Counted from the stretch's first letter, positions 21,722 to 30,249 are shown. The stretch is 41,171 nucleotides of DNA from JACDBZ01 sp038233215 (GCA_038233215.1 JBBSML010000022.1:1-41171); one strand, 5' to 3'. Notes: generated by a model from the sequence alone, not told the origin. Numbers and translations are program-made.

Positions 21722-22915
21722 ATGTCCATTCCGGCGGATCGGCTCGAAGAGCTCGTCGCGGAGGTGCTGCCGGAGGCGCTCGAGCTGTCGCATCGCGTGC
21801 ATGCCAATCCGGAGATCGCGTTCGAGGAGCGGCAGGCTTCGGCGTGGACCGCGGCACTGCTCGAGCGGCATGGCTTCGAAATCGAACGCCGCGCCGGAGG
21901 ACTCGAGACTGCGTTCGTCGCCCGATGGCAGGGACGCGCCGCGGGGCACGTGGTCGCGTTTGCCGGCGAGTACGACGCACTGCCGGATGTCGGGCACGGA
22001 TGCGGCCATAACCTGATGTGCTCCTCGAGCGCCGGCGCGGCGATTGTTGCGGCGCGGTTTCTCGGGCGCGACTTCGACGGCGAGATCCGCTTCATCGGCA
22101 CGCCGGCGGAGGAGGCCGGAAATGGCAAGGTGTACCTGATCAATGCCGGCGTCTTCGACGACGTCGACGTCTGCCTCCAGATCCATCCGGCTGACAACAC
22201 GAGCTCGGAGGTCATCGCCCTGGCCATCACCGAGGTTGGTGTCACGTACCGCGGCAAGCTCGCGCACGCCAGCGGCGATCCATGGCTCGGCAAGAATGCG
22301 CTCGACGCGATCGTGCTGCTCTACACGATGATCAGCCAGTGGCGCCAGCATCTGAAGCCCGGCGAGCGCGTGCACGGCATCATCACCCACGGGGGCGCGG
22401 CGCCGAACATCGTGCCCGACGAGACGCGCGGGCGCTGGTACCTGCGCACGCCGGTCGACGAGGATCTCGAGGCGATGATCGAGCGCTTCGGCACCATGGC
22501 CAATGCCGCCGCCGCGGCGACCGGCTGCACGGTCGAGGTCACGGAGGATTCCGTGACACGGTGTCGGACGATGCTGAACAATCCGACCCTGCTCGATGTC
22601 TGGCGCCGACACCTTGCGGATGCTGGACTGACCGATGGGCCGACCGACCCCAACGCCGGCAGCACGGACATGACGAACGTCAGCCACGAGCTTCCGACAA
22701 TTCATCCGTACATGGCCATCGCCCCGCCGGGAACGCCCGGCCATTCCCATGAGTTCGCGGCTCACGCCGGCGGGCCGGACGGCGACGAGATGCTGCCCCG
22801 CGCGATCCGCATCCTCGCTGCCTCCGCCGTTGAGGTGCTATCGGGCCCGGAGTTGGTGGAGCAGGCATGGGCGCAGCTGCGAGAGCAGGGGGGCGGCAGG
22901 AGGCGGGACGCCTGA
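21722..22915 (+). CDS. M20D family metallopeptidase / amidohydrolase
   Basis: 397 residues from ATG 21722, with GGAGGA 9 nt upstream. Typical beginning LSHRVHANPEIAFEERQAS, then the metal-binding GEYDALPDVGHGCGHN, GTPAEEAGNGK with the catalytic Glu, and a late GHSHEF metal His. The dimerisation lid (TYRGKLAHASGDPWLGKNALDA) is present. M20D enzymes (AbgB, PM20D2, IAA-amino acid hydrolases) cleave amide bonds of N-acyl amino acids or small dipeptides; the substrate cannot be assigned. Cytosolic, no signal peptide. The following methyltransferase starts in its stop codon. Confidence 0.92.
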   Translation: MSIPADRLEELVAEVLPEALELSHRVHANPEIAFEERQASAWTAALLERHGFEIERRAGGLETAFVARWQGRAAGHVVAFAGEYDALPDVGHGCGHNLMCSSSAGAAIVAARFLGRDFDGEIRFIGTPAEEAGNGKVYLINAGVFDDVDVCLQIHPADNTSSEVIALAITEVGVTYRGKLAHASGDPWLGKNALDAIVLLYTMISQWRQHLKPGERVHGIITHGGAAPNIVPDETRGRWYLRTPVDEDLEAMIERFGTMANAAAAATGCTVEVTEDSVTRCRTMLNNPTLLDVWRRHLADAGLTDGPTDPNAGSTDMTNVSHELPTIHPYMAIAPPGTPGHSHEFAAHAGGPDGDEMLPRAIRILAASAVEVLSGPELVEQAWAQLREQGGGRRRDA

Positions 22916-23730
22916 GCGACATTCTCGGCGGCCAGCCGGCCGATGCGATGCTGCTGGCCGAGATCTACGATCTCGAGCACGACGCGATCGACAGCGATAT
23001 CGGGTTCTATCGCGAGATGGCTCGTCGCCATCCAGGTTCGACCATCGATCTCGGCTGCGGGTCTGGGCGTCTCTTCGGCCCGATGCTCGCGGGCGGCGCA
23101 CACCGCATCGTGGGCATCGATGGCTCCCCGGCGCTGCTCCAGCGTGCTGAAGCGAGGATCGACCGGGACGAGCACCTCCGCGTCGCCATGGCCGGTGGCC
23201 GAATCGAGTTGGCCGTGGAGGACGTCCGGCGCGTCGCGCGCAATGATCGCTTTGCGCTCGCCGTGCTCGCCGGTGTCGTCGCTCATCTGGACGGGCCGGA
23301 GGAAGCGCTCCGCGCGCTCCTCACTGCTCGACGGCTCCTGGCCGTGGACGGCGTCCTGGTGATCGATACGCTTGGTCCGGGAGGACTGCCCCCGCACGAC
23401 CTGCCCCTGAGCCTCGATTGGGAGATGGCCGATCACGGTCGCCGCGTCGTGCGCAGGAGTCAGTTGGAGCGCAGGGAGGCGCCAGAGGGTCTTCGGGTGT
23501 CGTACGCAACGCTCACTGACGTGGTGCGGGCCGATGGTACGATAGCCAGGCTGCCGGCCAGCTTCCGGCTCTGGTATCCATCACCCACGGCGCTGGTGGC
23601 CCTCGCCACCGAGGCGGGGCTGGTGGTCGAATCGGTTCTCGGGTCCCACGACCTCGACCCGCTCGAGCAGGACAGCGAACGCTGTATCGTCATGGCACGA
23701 CCGACGACGGCTGATCCGGGCAAGGAGTAG
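22912..23730 (+). CDS. SAM-dependent methyltransferase (class I)
   Basis: 272 residues from a probable CTG start at 22912, which overlaps the previous stop (CTGA) and has AGGAGG exactly 8 nt upstream. The only earlier conventional start, ATG 22867, would overlap the M20 gene by 49 nt. Motif I is TIDLGCGSGRLFGPML, motif II follows as HRIVGIDGSPALLQRA, and ALAVLAGVVAHLDGPEEAL leads to the post-motif helix. The C-terminal part is beta-rich (GLRVSYATLTDVVRADGTIARLP), as in small-molecule methyltransferases with a Tudor-like cap. The substrate is unknown. Confidence 0.85.
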   Translation: MSDILGGQPADAMLLAEIYDLEHDAIDSDIGFYREMARRHPGSTIDLGCGSGRLFGPMLAGGAHRIVGIDGSPALLQRAEARIDRDEHLRVAMAGGRIELAVEDVRRVARNDRFALAVLAGVVAHLDGPEEALRALLTARRLLAVDGVLVIDTLGPGGLPPHDLPLSLDWEMADHGRRVVRRSQLERREAPEGLRVSYATLTDVVRADGTIARLPASFRLWYPSPTALVALATEAGLVVESVLGSHDLDPLEQDSERCIVMARPTTADPGKE

Positions 23731-23732
23731 GG

Positions 23733-24881
23733 ATGGCAGGCGAACAGATCCGGCTCCTCGTAGTGGAGGACGTTCCTCAAGTCGCGTCGCACGTGCGCGC
23801 GCTCCTTCAAGCCCAGTCTCAGATCAAGATGCTCGACGTCGTGACCGCCGGCGATCGCGCGGTTCTGAGCGTGAGCGAGATGCGTCCGGACGTGGTCATT
23901 GTCGACGCGCTCCTGCAGGGTCGCGTGAGCGGGCAGCAGGTGGCCGAGCAGATTCGTCGAGCTGACCCACAGGTCGGGATCATCATGCTCACCGTTCCGC
24001 AGAACCCGGTGCGCGAGGACTCGGAACGCGGCATCGATGCTGTCCTGAAGATGCCGTTCAGCGGCTTCGACCTGACCACCATGATTCGCAAGGTGGGGGA
24101 GACGCGCGCCGTGGAGTCCGCGCGGGCCGGCTCGCTGGTTGTCACGCTCTTCAGCCCGAAGGGTGGGGTTGGTCGCACGACCCTCGCGTACAACCTCGCG
24201 GTTGCGCTCGGCCAGGAGCATCGGGTGTGTCTCGTGGACGGTTCGTTCCAGTTCAGCGACCTGCGCGGGCTGCTCCGGGTGCCGGCCGTGGCGCCGAGCA
24301 TCGTCAATTTGCCAACGGATCGGATCAAGGAATCCGACGTCGCGGACGTCGTCTGGCGAGATCCGTCCGGGATCGACATCCTGCTCGCGCCGCCGCGCGT
24401 CGAGATGGCGGAGATGGTGACCACGCGCGACATCGAGAAGGTGCTCTCGCTTCTGCGGCAGCTGTACGAGTTCGTCATCATCGACACGCGCGCGGCACTG
24501 TCCGATGACGTGCTCGTGTTCCTCGACTCGGCCGACCTGATCCTTCAGATCCTCACCTACGACGCCATGGCGATTCGCAGCCTGGCGATGTCCGCGGAGA
24601 CATTCGCCGCCATCGGCTATCCGTCGTCCAAGCTGGCTACGGTGATGAACCGGTCGGACGCCTCGGGCGGATTCGAGAAGGCCGATGTCGAGGAGGCGGT
24701 GGGCTCCAAGATCGACTTTGAGATCGTGTCGGACGGACGCCTGGTGCTTCAGGCCAACAACGAAGGGATCGCGTTCGTCGTCTCGAGCCCGGATGCGCCG
24801 ATCGCGAAGGGAGTCAGACGCATCGCCGATTCGCTCGCGGCACATCTCCGAGAACGCGCGCCCGCGCTGGTGAAGCGCTGA
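23733..24881 (+). CDS. CpaE/TadZ-like protein: receiver domain plus ParA/MinD ATPase
   Basis: 382 residues from ATG 23733, with AAGGAG upstream. Residues 5-125 are a response-regulator receiver (acidic residues E12/D13, phospho-acceptor position D58, Lys in VLKMPF). Residues 133-370 are a MinD/ParA fold with SPKGGVGRTTLAYNLA: the signature Lys143 of the deviant Walker A is kept, but the P-loop Lys is Arg148. LVDGSFQFSDL and FVIIDTRAALSDD supply the other nucleotide-site segments. CpaE/TadZ proteins place Flp/Tad pilus secretion machines at the pole, but no other tad genes are nearby. The glutamate racemase gene starts inside its stop codon. Confidence 0.85.
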   Translation: MAGEQIRLLVVEDVPQVASHVRALLQAQSQIKMLDVVTAGDRAVLSVSEMRPDVVIVDALLQGRVSGQQVAEQIRRADPQVGIIMLTVPQNPVREDSERGIDAVLKMPFSGFDLTTMIRKVGETRAVESARAGSLVVTLFSPKGGVGRTTLAYNLAVALGQEHRVCLVDGSFQFSDLRGLLRVPAVAPSIVNLPTDRIKESDVADVVWRDPSGIDILLAPPRVEMAEMVTTRDIEKVLSLLRQLYEFVIIDTRAALSDDVLVFLDSADLILQILTYDAMAIRSLAMSAETFAAIGYPSSKLATVMNRSDASGGFEKADVEEAVGSKIDFEIVSDGRLVLQANNEGIAFVVSSPDAPIAKGVRRIADSLAAHLRERAPALVKR

Positions 24882-25732
24882 GCCTCCCGGCCGCGACACG
24901 GCGTGACCCACGCCCCATCGGCGTATTCGATTCCGGGGTGGGCGGGCTCACAGTTCTCTCGGAACTGCGCGGCCGGCTCCCAGACGAATCGACCATCTAC
25001 CTCGGTGATAACGGACGGGCGCCGTACGGTCCGCGGCCGGCGGATGAGGTGAGGACGTTCACGCTCGAGGCAGTCGACTGGCTCCTCGACCAGGACGTGA
25101 AACTGCTCGTGCTGGCGTGCAATACCGCCACCGCGCGGGCCCTGGACATCGTTCGCGCCCGCTCCGCGGTGCCGGTGATCGGTGTCGTTCGGCCGGGTGC
25201 GGTGGCCGCCGCGGCGGCGACGCGCAGCGCACGGGTGGCCGTCATCGCCACGGCCGGGACGGTCGAATCGGACGCCTATCCCGATGCGATCGTTGACGCC
25301 GCTCCCCGAACGAACGTTGCCCAGCTGGCGTGCCCGGAGCTGGTCCCGATGGTGGAGGCCGGCATCCTTGAGGGTCGGCGCGCCGAATCGGTCCTTCGCG
25401 CGTACCTGGAGCCCCTTCTCGCCGCCGGGCCTCGAATCGATACGCTCCTCCTCGGCTGCACCCACTATCCCCTCCTGCGTCCGGTGATCGAGAGCATCGT
25501 CGGCGACGGTGTGGCCGTGGTCGATTCGGCGCTCACCACATCCCTTGCGGTCGAGGATCTGCTCGATGCTCTCGGCTGCCGCGCGGATCCGGCTGTCGCC
25601 GCTCGTCACCGGGTCGCGACGACCGGTGACGTTCGGGCGTTCGTGAGCGTTGCGTCACGGCTCTTTGGCGCTCAGCTGCCGGACGTCGAGGCCGCCCGCA
25701 TCGGGCGCGCGAGCGCTGTTCCCCTAGACTGA
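24878..25732 (+). CDS. murI: Glutamate racemase MurI, probable CTG start
   Basis: 284 residues from CTG 24878, overlapping the cpaE-like stop as CTGA. The first ATG/GTG/TTG in frame is GTG 24938, which would remove IGVFDSGVGG including Asp18, a residue required for catalysis in this family; no conventional start lies between. The catalytic cysteines are C81 (LACNTATA) and C194 (LLGCTHYPLL, with H196). The enzyme interconverts L- and D-glutamate and supplies D-Glu for peptidoglycan, which fits the wall-synthesis genes elsewhere in the window. Length and motif spacing are normal with the CTG start. Confidence 0.93.
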   Translation: MSLPAATRRDPRPIGVFDSGVGGLTVLSELRGRLPDESTIYLGDNGRAPYGPRPADEVRTFTLEAVDWLLDQDVKLLVLACNTATARALDIVRARSAVPVIGVVRPGAVAAAAATRSARVAVIATAGTVESDAYPDAIVDAAPRTNVAQLACPELVPMVEAGILEGRRAESVLRAYLEPLLAAGPRIDTLLLGCTHYPLLRPVIESIVGDGVAVVDSALTTSLAVEDLLDALGCRADPAVAARHRVATTGDVRAFVSVASRLFGAQLPDVEAARIGRASAVPLD

Positions 25733-25737
25733 CCGGC

Positions 25738-26892
25738 ATGTCAAAACATTCCAACCGTCTCGGAGCGGGCATTGTGGTCGGCGGCCTGCTGGCGTTCGGA
25801 GCGAGCGTCGCCTCGCGGGAGATCGTGCGTCGCGCCGGCACGAGGCTGATCGATTGGGAGGCGGTCCGCCAGATCGCGCATCGGCGGCTTGCCGAAGCGG
25901 CTGCTCCGTTGCCTGCAGCGCAGCGCGCCGAGGCCGAGGCGTTCTATCGGGCCACGCTCCTGCGGATCGAGCCCATCGTGGCGGAGGAGATCGGTTCCGA
26001 TCTGCCCGCCGCACTGGAGACGCCGGCAGTCGTCGATCGCCTCCAGTGGGTCGACGTCAACCTGGCGACCTTCAAAGTCCTCTTCGAGCGCATCGAGCGG
26101 ACGTTGCTGGCTGGCCAGGAAGGGCCCGATACCACCGGCCGTGCCGTCTCGCGCTGGGTGAATCGATCGGTGGGCAACCAGCAGCTCGGATTCATGCTGG
26201 CGTTCCTGGGCCGCAAGGTTCTCGGTCAGTACGATGTCAGCCTGCTGGCCGCCGGGCCGACGCGTGGCCGACTTCATTTCGTCGAGCCCAACATCGTCGC
26301 GACCGCCGCGGCAATGCGAGTCCCACGCGATGAGTTCCGAACCTTCATCGCGCTTCACGAGGCGACCCACGCCTTCGAATTTGAAGCGCACGCCTGGTTA
26401 CGGCCCTACTTTGCCGGGCTCGTCGCCGAGACGGTCGAGCAGCTGGCTGCCGAGTCCGGCGGCCTGGTCGGCCGCGTGCGGGAGGCGATCACTGGCGGCG
26501 AGGGCCACTGGATCGAGCGCATCCTCACGCCGAGGCAGCGCGACACCTTCAATCGAACCCAGGCGCTGATGTCGCTCCTCGAGGGCTACTCGAACCATGT
26601 CATGAACGCGGCCGGTGCCCGTATCCTGCCCGGGTTCGCCGAGCTGCACGACCGCTTTGAGCGTCGCGGCGAACGGCGAGGCGCCGTCGAGCGCGCGATC
26701 ATGCGACTCACCGGGCTGGATCTCAAGATGGAGCAGTACGCGGCGGGGGAGCGCTTCGCCGATCGCGTCATCGCCGATCGCGGCCGAGAGTTCCTGAACC
26801 GCGTGTGGAGCGGCCCGGAGATGCTTCCGTCGCTGGACGAGATCCGTGCACCGGATCGCTGGATCGCTCGCGTCGAGGGGGCCGGCTCCTGA
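25738..26892 (+). CDS. Zincin metalloprotease-like protein (DUF2342, F420-biosynthesis-associated family)
   Basis: 384 residues from ATG 25738, no clear ribosome site, 5 bp after murI. A hydrophobic N-terminal segment (about 10-26) may anchor it. The HExxH zinc motif is in FIALHEATHAFEFEAHAWL, and LLEGYSNHVMNAAG downstream supplies the third-ligand region of this family. These proteins are common in actinobacteria and Chloroflexota, and one branch is labelled as associated with coenzyme F420 biosynthesis by co-occurrence. No proteolytic substrate is known and the fold may be non-peptidase. No F420 genes occur in the window. Confidence 0.85.
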   Translation: MSKHSNRLGAGIVVGGLLAFGASVASREIVRRAGTRLIDWEAVRQIAHRRLAEAAAPLPAAQRAEAEAFYRATLLRIEPIVAEEIGSDLPAALETPAVVDRLQWVDVNLATFKVLFERIERTLLAGQEGPDTTGRAVSRWVNRSVGNQQLGFMLAFLGRKVLGQYDVSLLAAGPTRGRLHFVEPNIVATAAAMRVPRDEFRTFIALHEATHAFEFEAHAWLRPYFAGLVAETVEQLAAESGGLVGRVREAITGGEGHWIERILTPRQRDTFNRTQALMSLLEGYSNHVMNAAGARILPGFAELHDRFERRGERRGAVERAIMRLTGLDLKMEQYAAGERFADRVIADRGREFLNRVWSGPEMLPSLDEIRAPDRWIARVEGAGS

Positions 26893-26894
26893 CC

Positions 26895-27890
26895 GTGAGC
26901 ACGGCACTCACCGTCCTGGCCACGCCGATTCTCGGGGCGCCGCTCCCGCGCGAGCTCGTCAGCCGCATCGAGTCGGTCGACGGCGTGCGCTGTGCGCGGA
27001 TTGCATCCGACGGCCGCATCCATGGCGATGCCGACGAGTCGGTTCTGAACGATGCAGAGGTTCTCCTGCTTGGCTCGGTCCCCGCATCCGTGCTCGACCA
27101 TGTGGTGACGCGATCGTCACGGTTGCGCTGGATCCACTCGGCCGCCGCGGGCGTCGACCGCGTGACCACGCCGGTGGTGCGCGAGCGTGGCCTCATCGTC
27201 ACGAACGCCCGGGGCGTGTTCAGCCGGCCGATCGCGGAGTACGTGGTGATGATGTCGTTGGCAATCTGCCGCCGCCTGCCACAGCTGCTCGAGCTCCAGC
27301 GCGAGCGGACCTGGCAGCCGCTGCGTGGACGTGAGCTTTCCCAGCTGACCATCGGAATCGTGGGGTACGGCAGCATCGGAGTCGAGCTTGGTCGACTGCT
27401 GGCCCCGTTCGAATCCCGGATCGTTGCCACTCGGCGGCACCCGGAACGCGGCGCTGCAGACGCGCCGAACGTTGAGCTCCACGGGCTCGATGACCTCGAC
27501 GAGGTGCTGCGGGCCAGCGATATCGTGGTCGTGGCGGCCCCGTTGACGGACGAGACTGCCGGGCTGATCGGCGCCGAGCAGCTGTCGCAGATGCGCGAGG
27601 ACGCTTGGCTCATCAACATCGCGCGGGGCCGGCTGATCGATGAGATTGCACTGCGACGCGCACTCCAATCGGGGTGGATCGGCGGCGCCGTCCTTGACGT
27701 CTTCGGTGAGGAGCCGCTCTCCCCGGAGTCGCCGCTCTACGACACGCCGAACCTGATCATCACCCCCCACACCAGCTGGGCATCGGACCGCGTCGCCGAA
27801 CGGACCGTGGACCTGTTCGTCGAGAACCTGCGCGCATTCCGGGCGGGCGACGCGATGAGCAACGTCGTCGACCTCGCGGCCGGTTACTGA
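26895..27890 (+). CDS. D-isomer-specific 2-hydroxyacid dehydrogenase family protein
   Basis: 331 residues from GTG 26895. A CTG two codons earlier (26889) overlaps the zincin stop as CTGA and has better spacing (8 nt) from GAGGGG, so it may be the true start. NAD-binding motif GIVGYGSIGVELGRLL, catalytic Arg in INIARGRLIDE, Glu in DVFGEEPL and His in ITPHTSWAS are all present. The N-terminal substrate domain resembles the branch that includes glyoxylate/hydroxypyruvate reductases and phosphoglycerate dehydrogenase-like enzymes without an ACT domain. Which 2-hydroxyacid it reduces is not visible. Confidence 0.9.
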   Translation: MSTALTVLATPILGAPLPRELVSRIESVDGVRCARIASDGRIHGDADESVLNDAEVLLLGSVPASVLDHVVTRSSRLRWIHSAAAGVDRVTTPVVRERGLIVTNARGVFSRPIAEYVVMMSLAICRRLPQLLELQRERTWQPLRGRELSQLTIGIVGYGSIGVELGRLLAPFESRIVATRRHPERGAADAPNVELHGLDDLDEVLRASDIVVVAAPLTDETAGLIGAEQLSQMREDAWLINIARGRLIDEIALRRALQSGWIGGAVLDVFGEEPLSPESPLYDTPNLIITPHTSWASDRVAERTVDLFVENLRAFRAGDAMSNVVDLAAGY

Positions 27891-27897
27891 TCCCCTG

Positions 27898-28992
27898 ATG
27901 CAGGTCACCATCGTCGGGCTTCCCGGCAGCGGCAAGACGACCGTGTTCAACGCCCTCACCGGCGGCCATGCTGAGACCGGTGGCTTCTCCGGCGCACGCG
28001 CCGCACCCAACGTCAGCGTCGTGAAGGTGCCTGACGAGCGCGTCGATCAGCTATCGGCGCTGTTCAAGCCGAAGAAGACGACGTACGCGGACGTCACCTA
28101 CGTCGACGTCGCCATTCCCGCCGGCGCAGCTCGCGAGGGCACCGTGAATCCGGACGTGCTTGCCCAGATCCGGAATGCAGATGCCCTCGTTCATGTTGTC
28201 CGCGCCTTCGACGATCCGACCAGTCCGATCCCGATGGACGCCTGGCGTGACGTGGACGATCTCGACCTCGAGTTCACCGTCGCCGACCTCACGGTCATCG
28301 AAAAGCGGGTCGAGAAGTTGAAGACCCAGGGACGTCATGGCTCGCAGGCGGAGCGTGAGCTCGCGCAGCGCGAGCTGGAGGTCCTCGAGCGCATCGAGCC
28401 GCACCTGTCAGATGGCAAGCCGATTCGGTCGTACGGCCTGACCGCCGAGGAAGAGTTCCTCCTGCGCGGCTATCGGTTCCTGACCCAGAAACCGGTGCTG
28501 GTCGTTCTCAATATCGACGATGGGCGCCTCCCGGAAGCCGCCGCCCTCGAGGCGTCCGGACGAGGTCGCTATGCGCAGCCACATTCCGATGTCGCGGCGC
28601 TCGCCGGGCAGATCGAGGCCGAAATCGGCGAGCTGCCCGCTGAGGACGCTCGGCTCTTCATGGATGATCTGGGAATCGCGGAGCCGTCACGTGGCCGGGT
28701 CATCGGTCTCACCTACGCCCTGCTGGGCCTGTTCAGTTTCTTCACCGCCGGTGAGGACGAGTGCCGCGCCTGGACGCTGCGAACCGGGTCAAGCGCCGTG
28801 GACGCTGCGGGCGCGATCCATTCGGACCTGGCGCGCGGCTTCATCCGAGCGGAGGTGATCGGCGTTGGCGAGCTGCTCGACTGTGGCTCGATGGTGGAGG
28901 CCCGCAAGCGCGGTCTGCTCCGCCAGGAGGGCAAAGCATACGAGGTCAAGGGCGGCGACGTGCTCCAGATTCTCTTCAACGTGGCGCGCTGA
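27898..28992 (+). CDS. ychF: Redox-responsive Obg-like ATPase YchF
   Basis: 364 residues from ATG 27898. P-loop GLPGSGKTTVFNALTGG, then the YchF insertion with coiled coil (TVIEKRVEKLKTQGRHG...LEVLERIEPHL), VLVVLNIDDGRLPE in the specificity region, and a C-terminal TGS domain (FFTAGEDECRAWTLRTGSSAVDAAG...VKGGDVLQILF). The canonical NKxD of G proteins is not present, as expected for an ATP-preferring YchF. It binds ribosomes and is linked to stress responses. It starts 7 bp after the dehydrogenase stop and closes this plus-strand run. Confidence 0.93.
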   Translation: MQVTIVGLPGSGKTTVFNALTGGHAETGGFSGARAAPNVSVVKVPDERVDQLSALFKPKKTTYADVTYVDVAIPAGAAREGTVNPDVLAQIRNADALVHVVRAFDDPTSPIPMDAWRDVDDLDLEFTVADLTVIEKRVEKLKTQGRHGSQAERELAQRELEVLERIEPHLSDGKPIRSYGLTAEEEFLLRGYRFLTQKPVLVVLNIDDGRLPEAAALEASGRGRYAQPHSDVAALAGQIEAEIGELPAEDARLFMDDLGIAEPSRGRVIGLTYALLGLFSFFTAGEDECRAWTLRTGSSAVDAAGAIHSDLARGFIRAEVIGVGELLDCGSMVEARKRGLLRQEGKAYEVKGGDVLQILFNVAR

Positions 28993-29010
28993 CGCTCGTC
29001 CAGGTCGTAC

Positions 29011-29028
29011 AGTATATAGGTATATACT
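29011..29028. repeat. AT-rich perfect palindrome between convergent genes
   Basis: AGTATATA-GG-TATATACT: two 8-bp arms and a 2-bp centre in otherwise very GC-rich DNA, 18 bp after the ychF stop and 19 bp before the end of the opposing gene. It is at the 3' ends of both neighbours, so an ordinary operator role is not obvious, and the AT-rich stem would make a weak terminator. Confidence 0.7.
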
Positions 29029-29047
29029 CTACGAATTCCATCGTTCC

Positions 29048-29377
29048 TCAGCGATGATCAGAGCGTTCCAGCTCGGCGACGATGCTGCGAAATTCATCGC
29101 TCTGTTCCACCAGATACGTGTCCTCGTCCGCCATTCCGACGCTCATGCTGGCCCGCAGCTTCTCGTCGCTGATGTAGGTGAAGCCGTGGCCTCGCTCCAG
29201 CTCACGGGCGATCGCCTCGACCAGCGTGTCCTCTTCGAAGGTATCTATGATCGCGGCACGCGCCGCGCGCACCATCGAGATGAAGTCCTCTGGGGTATGG
29301 TCGCGCTCCGAACCGAGCAGCGCATCGGTCATGAGGTCGGTCGCGCCCTCGTGGAGCTCGTAGAAGAAGAGTGGCAT
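29048..29377 (-). CDS. Small conserved-type acidic protein of unknown function
   Basis: 109 residues from ATG 29377. Starts MPLFFYELHEGATDLMTDALL, then a helical acidic region (DHTPEDFISMVRAARAAIIDTFEEDTLVEAIARELERGHGFTYIS) and a short beta C-terminus. No metal, nucleotide or membrane motif is visible. Codon bias and a frame free of low-complexity sequence support a real gene. The start lies only 17 bp from the PfkB kinase start on the other strand, so the two promoters must overlap each other's coding sequence. I do not assign a function. Confidence 0.75.
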   Translation of the reverse strand: MPLFFYELHEGATDLMTDALLGSERDHTPEDFISMVRAARAAIIDTFEEDTLVEAIARELERGHGFTYISDEKLRASMSVGMADEDTYLVEQSDEFRSIVAELERSDHR

Positions 29378-29394
29378 CAGCCGATGATAGACCG

Positions 29395-30240
29395 ATGACC
29401 GAGATGCTGATCGTGGGCGGCCTGACGATCGATCAATTCACCGATGGCTCGGTTGCCCCTGGGGGCTCAGTCCTGCACGCCGGCCTTGCCGGTCGCTCCG
29501 AGGGTGCTCGTCTGACCACGGTGACGGTCGCTGGTGATGAGCCCTCAGCCCTCGACGGACTGGCGCGGCTGCGCGGTCTCGGCAGCCTGGTACACCAGCG
29601 TTCGCCGTACACGACCGCCTACCGGCACGAGGAGCGCGGCGGAGTGCGCGTGCTGTTGCTCCACGCCCGATCGGCACCGATCCAGGCGAGCGGTCTGGAC
29701 CACCTGAAGCCGCCCGACGTGGCGCTCGTTGCGCCGATCGCCGATGAGGTCAGCGCCCAGCTGGTTGATGCCTTGCGAGCGCAGTTGCGGCCGGGCCGGG
29801 TGATCCTGCTCATCCAGGGCTGGCTTCGATGGCTCGCGGAGGGGCAGGAGGTCATGCCGCTCGGGCTCGATGTGCTGTCGGCCGAGCAGCGGCGTGTGAT
29901 CGCCGAGGCCGATGCGATCGTCGTCAGCACCGAAGACCTTGTGGAGTCTCCCGGCGACCCATTCTCGCAAGCCGCGGAGCTGCGGAACCTTGCCGGCTCC
30001 AGGCCGATCGTGGTGGTGACGCTCGGCACCGAGGGATATCTGCTCGACGATCCGGCCCAGGATCGGGTCGTGGCCAGCGTCCCGCGGCGCGTCGTCTCTG
30101 GCGTCTCGGCCGTGGGGGCCGGCGACACGTTCGGCGCCGGTCTGGCCGTCAACCTTGCCCGCGGCGCGACGCCGCTGGCGGCCGCGGATCTTGCCACCGC
30201 ACGCGTGATCAGCGTGCTCGAGGCGCGAAGGCCCGACTGA
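29395..30240 (+). CDS. PfkB family carbohydrate kinase
   Basis: 281 residues from ATG 29395 (a second ATG follows three codons later). GGSVLHAGLAGRSEGARLTTVTVAGDEP matches the substrate-binding N-terminal lobe, and the C-terminal PfkB signature SAVGAGDTFGAGLAVNLARGA carries the catalytic Asp of GAGDTFGAG. The N-terminal lid is short, so the chain is below the usual 300-330 residues. It phosphorylates a sugar, nucleoside or related alcohol with ATP; the exact substrate is open. It stands alone between divergent and convergent neighbours. Confidence 0.88.
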   Translation: MTEMLIVGGLTIDQFTDGSVAPGGSVLHAGLAGRSEGARLTTVTVAGDEPSALDGLARLRGLGSLVHQRSPYTTAYRHEERGGVRVLLLHARSAPIQASGLDHLKPPDVALVAPIADEVSAQLVDALRAQLRPGRVILLIQGWLRWLAEGQEVMPLGLDVLSAEQRRVIAEADAIVVSTEDLVESPGDPFSQAAELRNLAGSRPIVVVTLGTEGYLLDDPAQDRVVASVPRRVVSGVSAVGAGDTFGAGLAVNLARGATPLAAADLATARVISVLEARRPD

Positions 30241-30249
30241 GGGCGCCCC

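Noticed and set aside
28993..29057. Antisense promoter on the plus strand using TATACT at 29023-29028
   Set aside because: No acceptable -35 box at 16-18 bp upstream, and no gene that it would serve.
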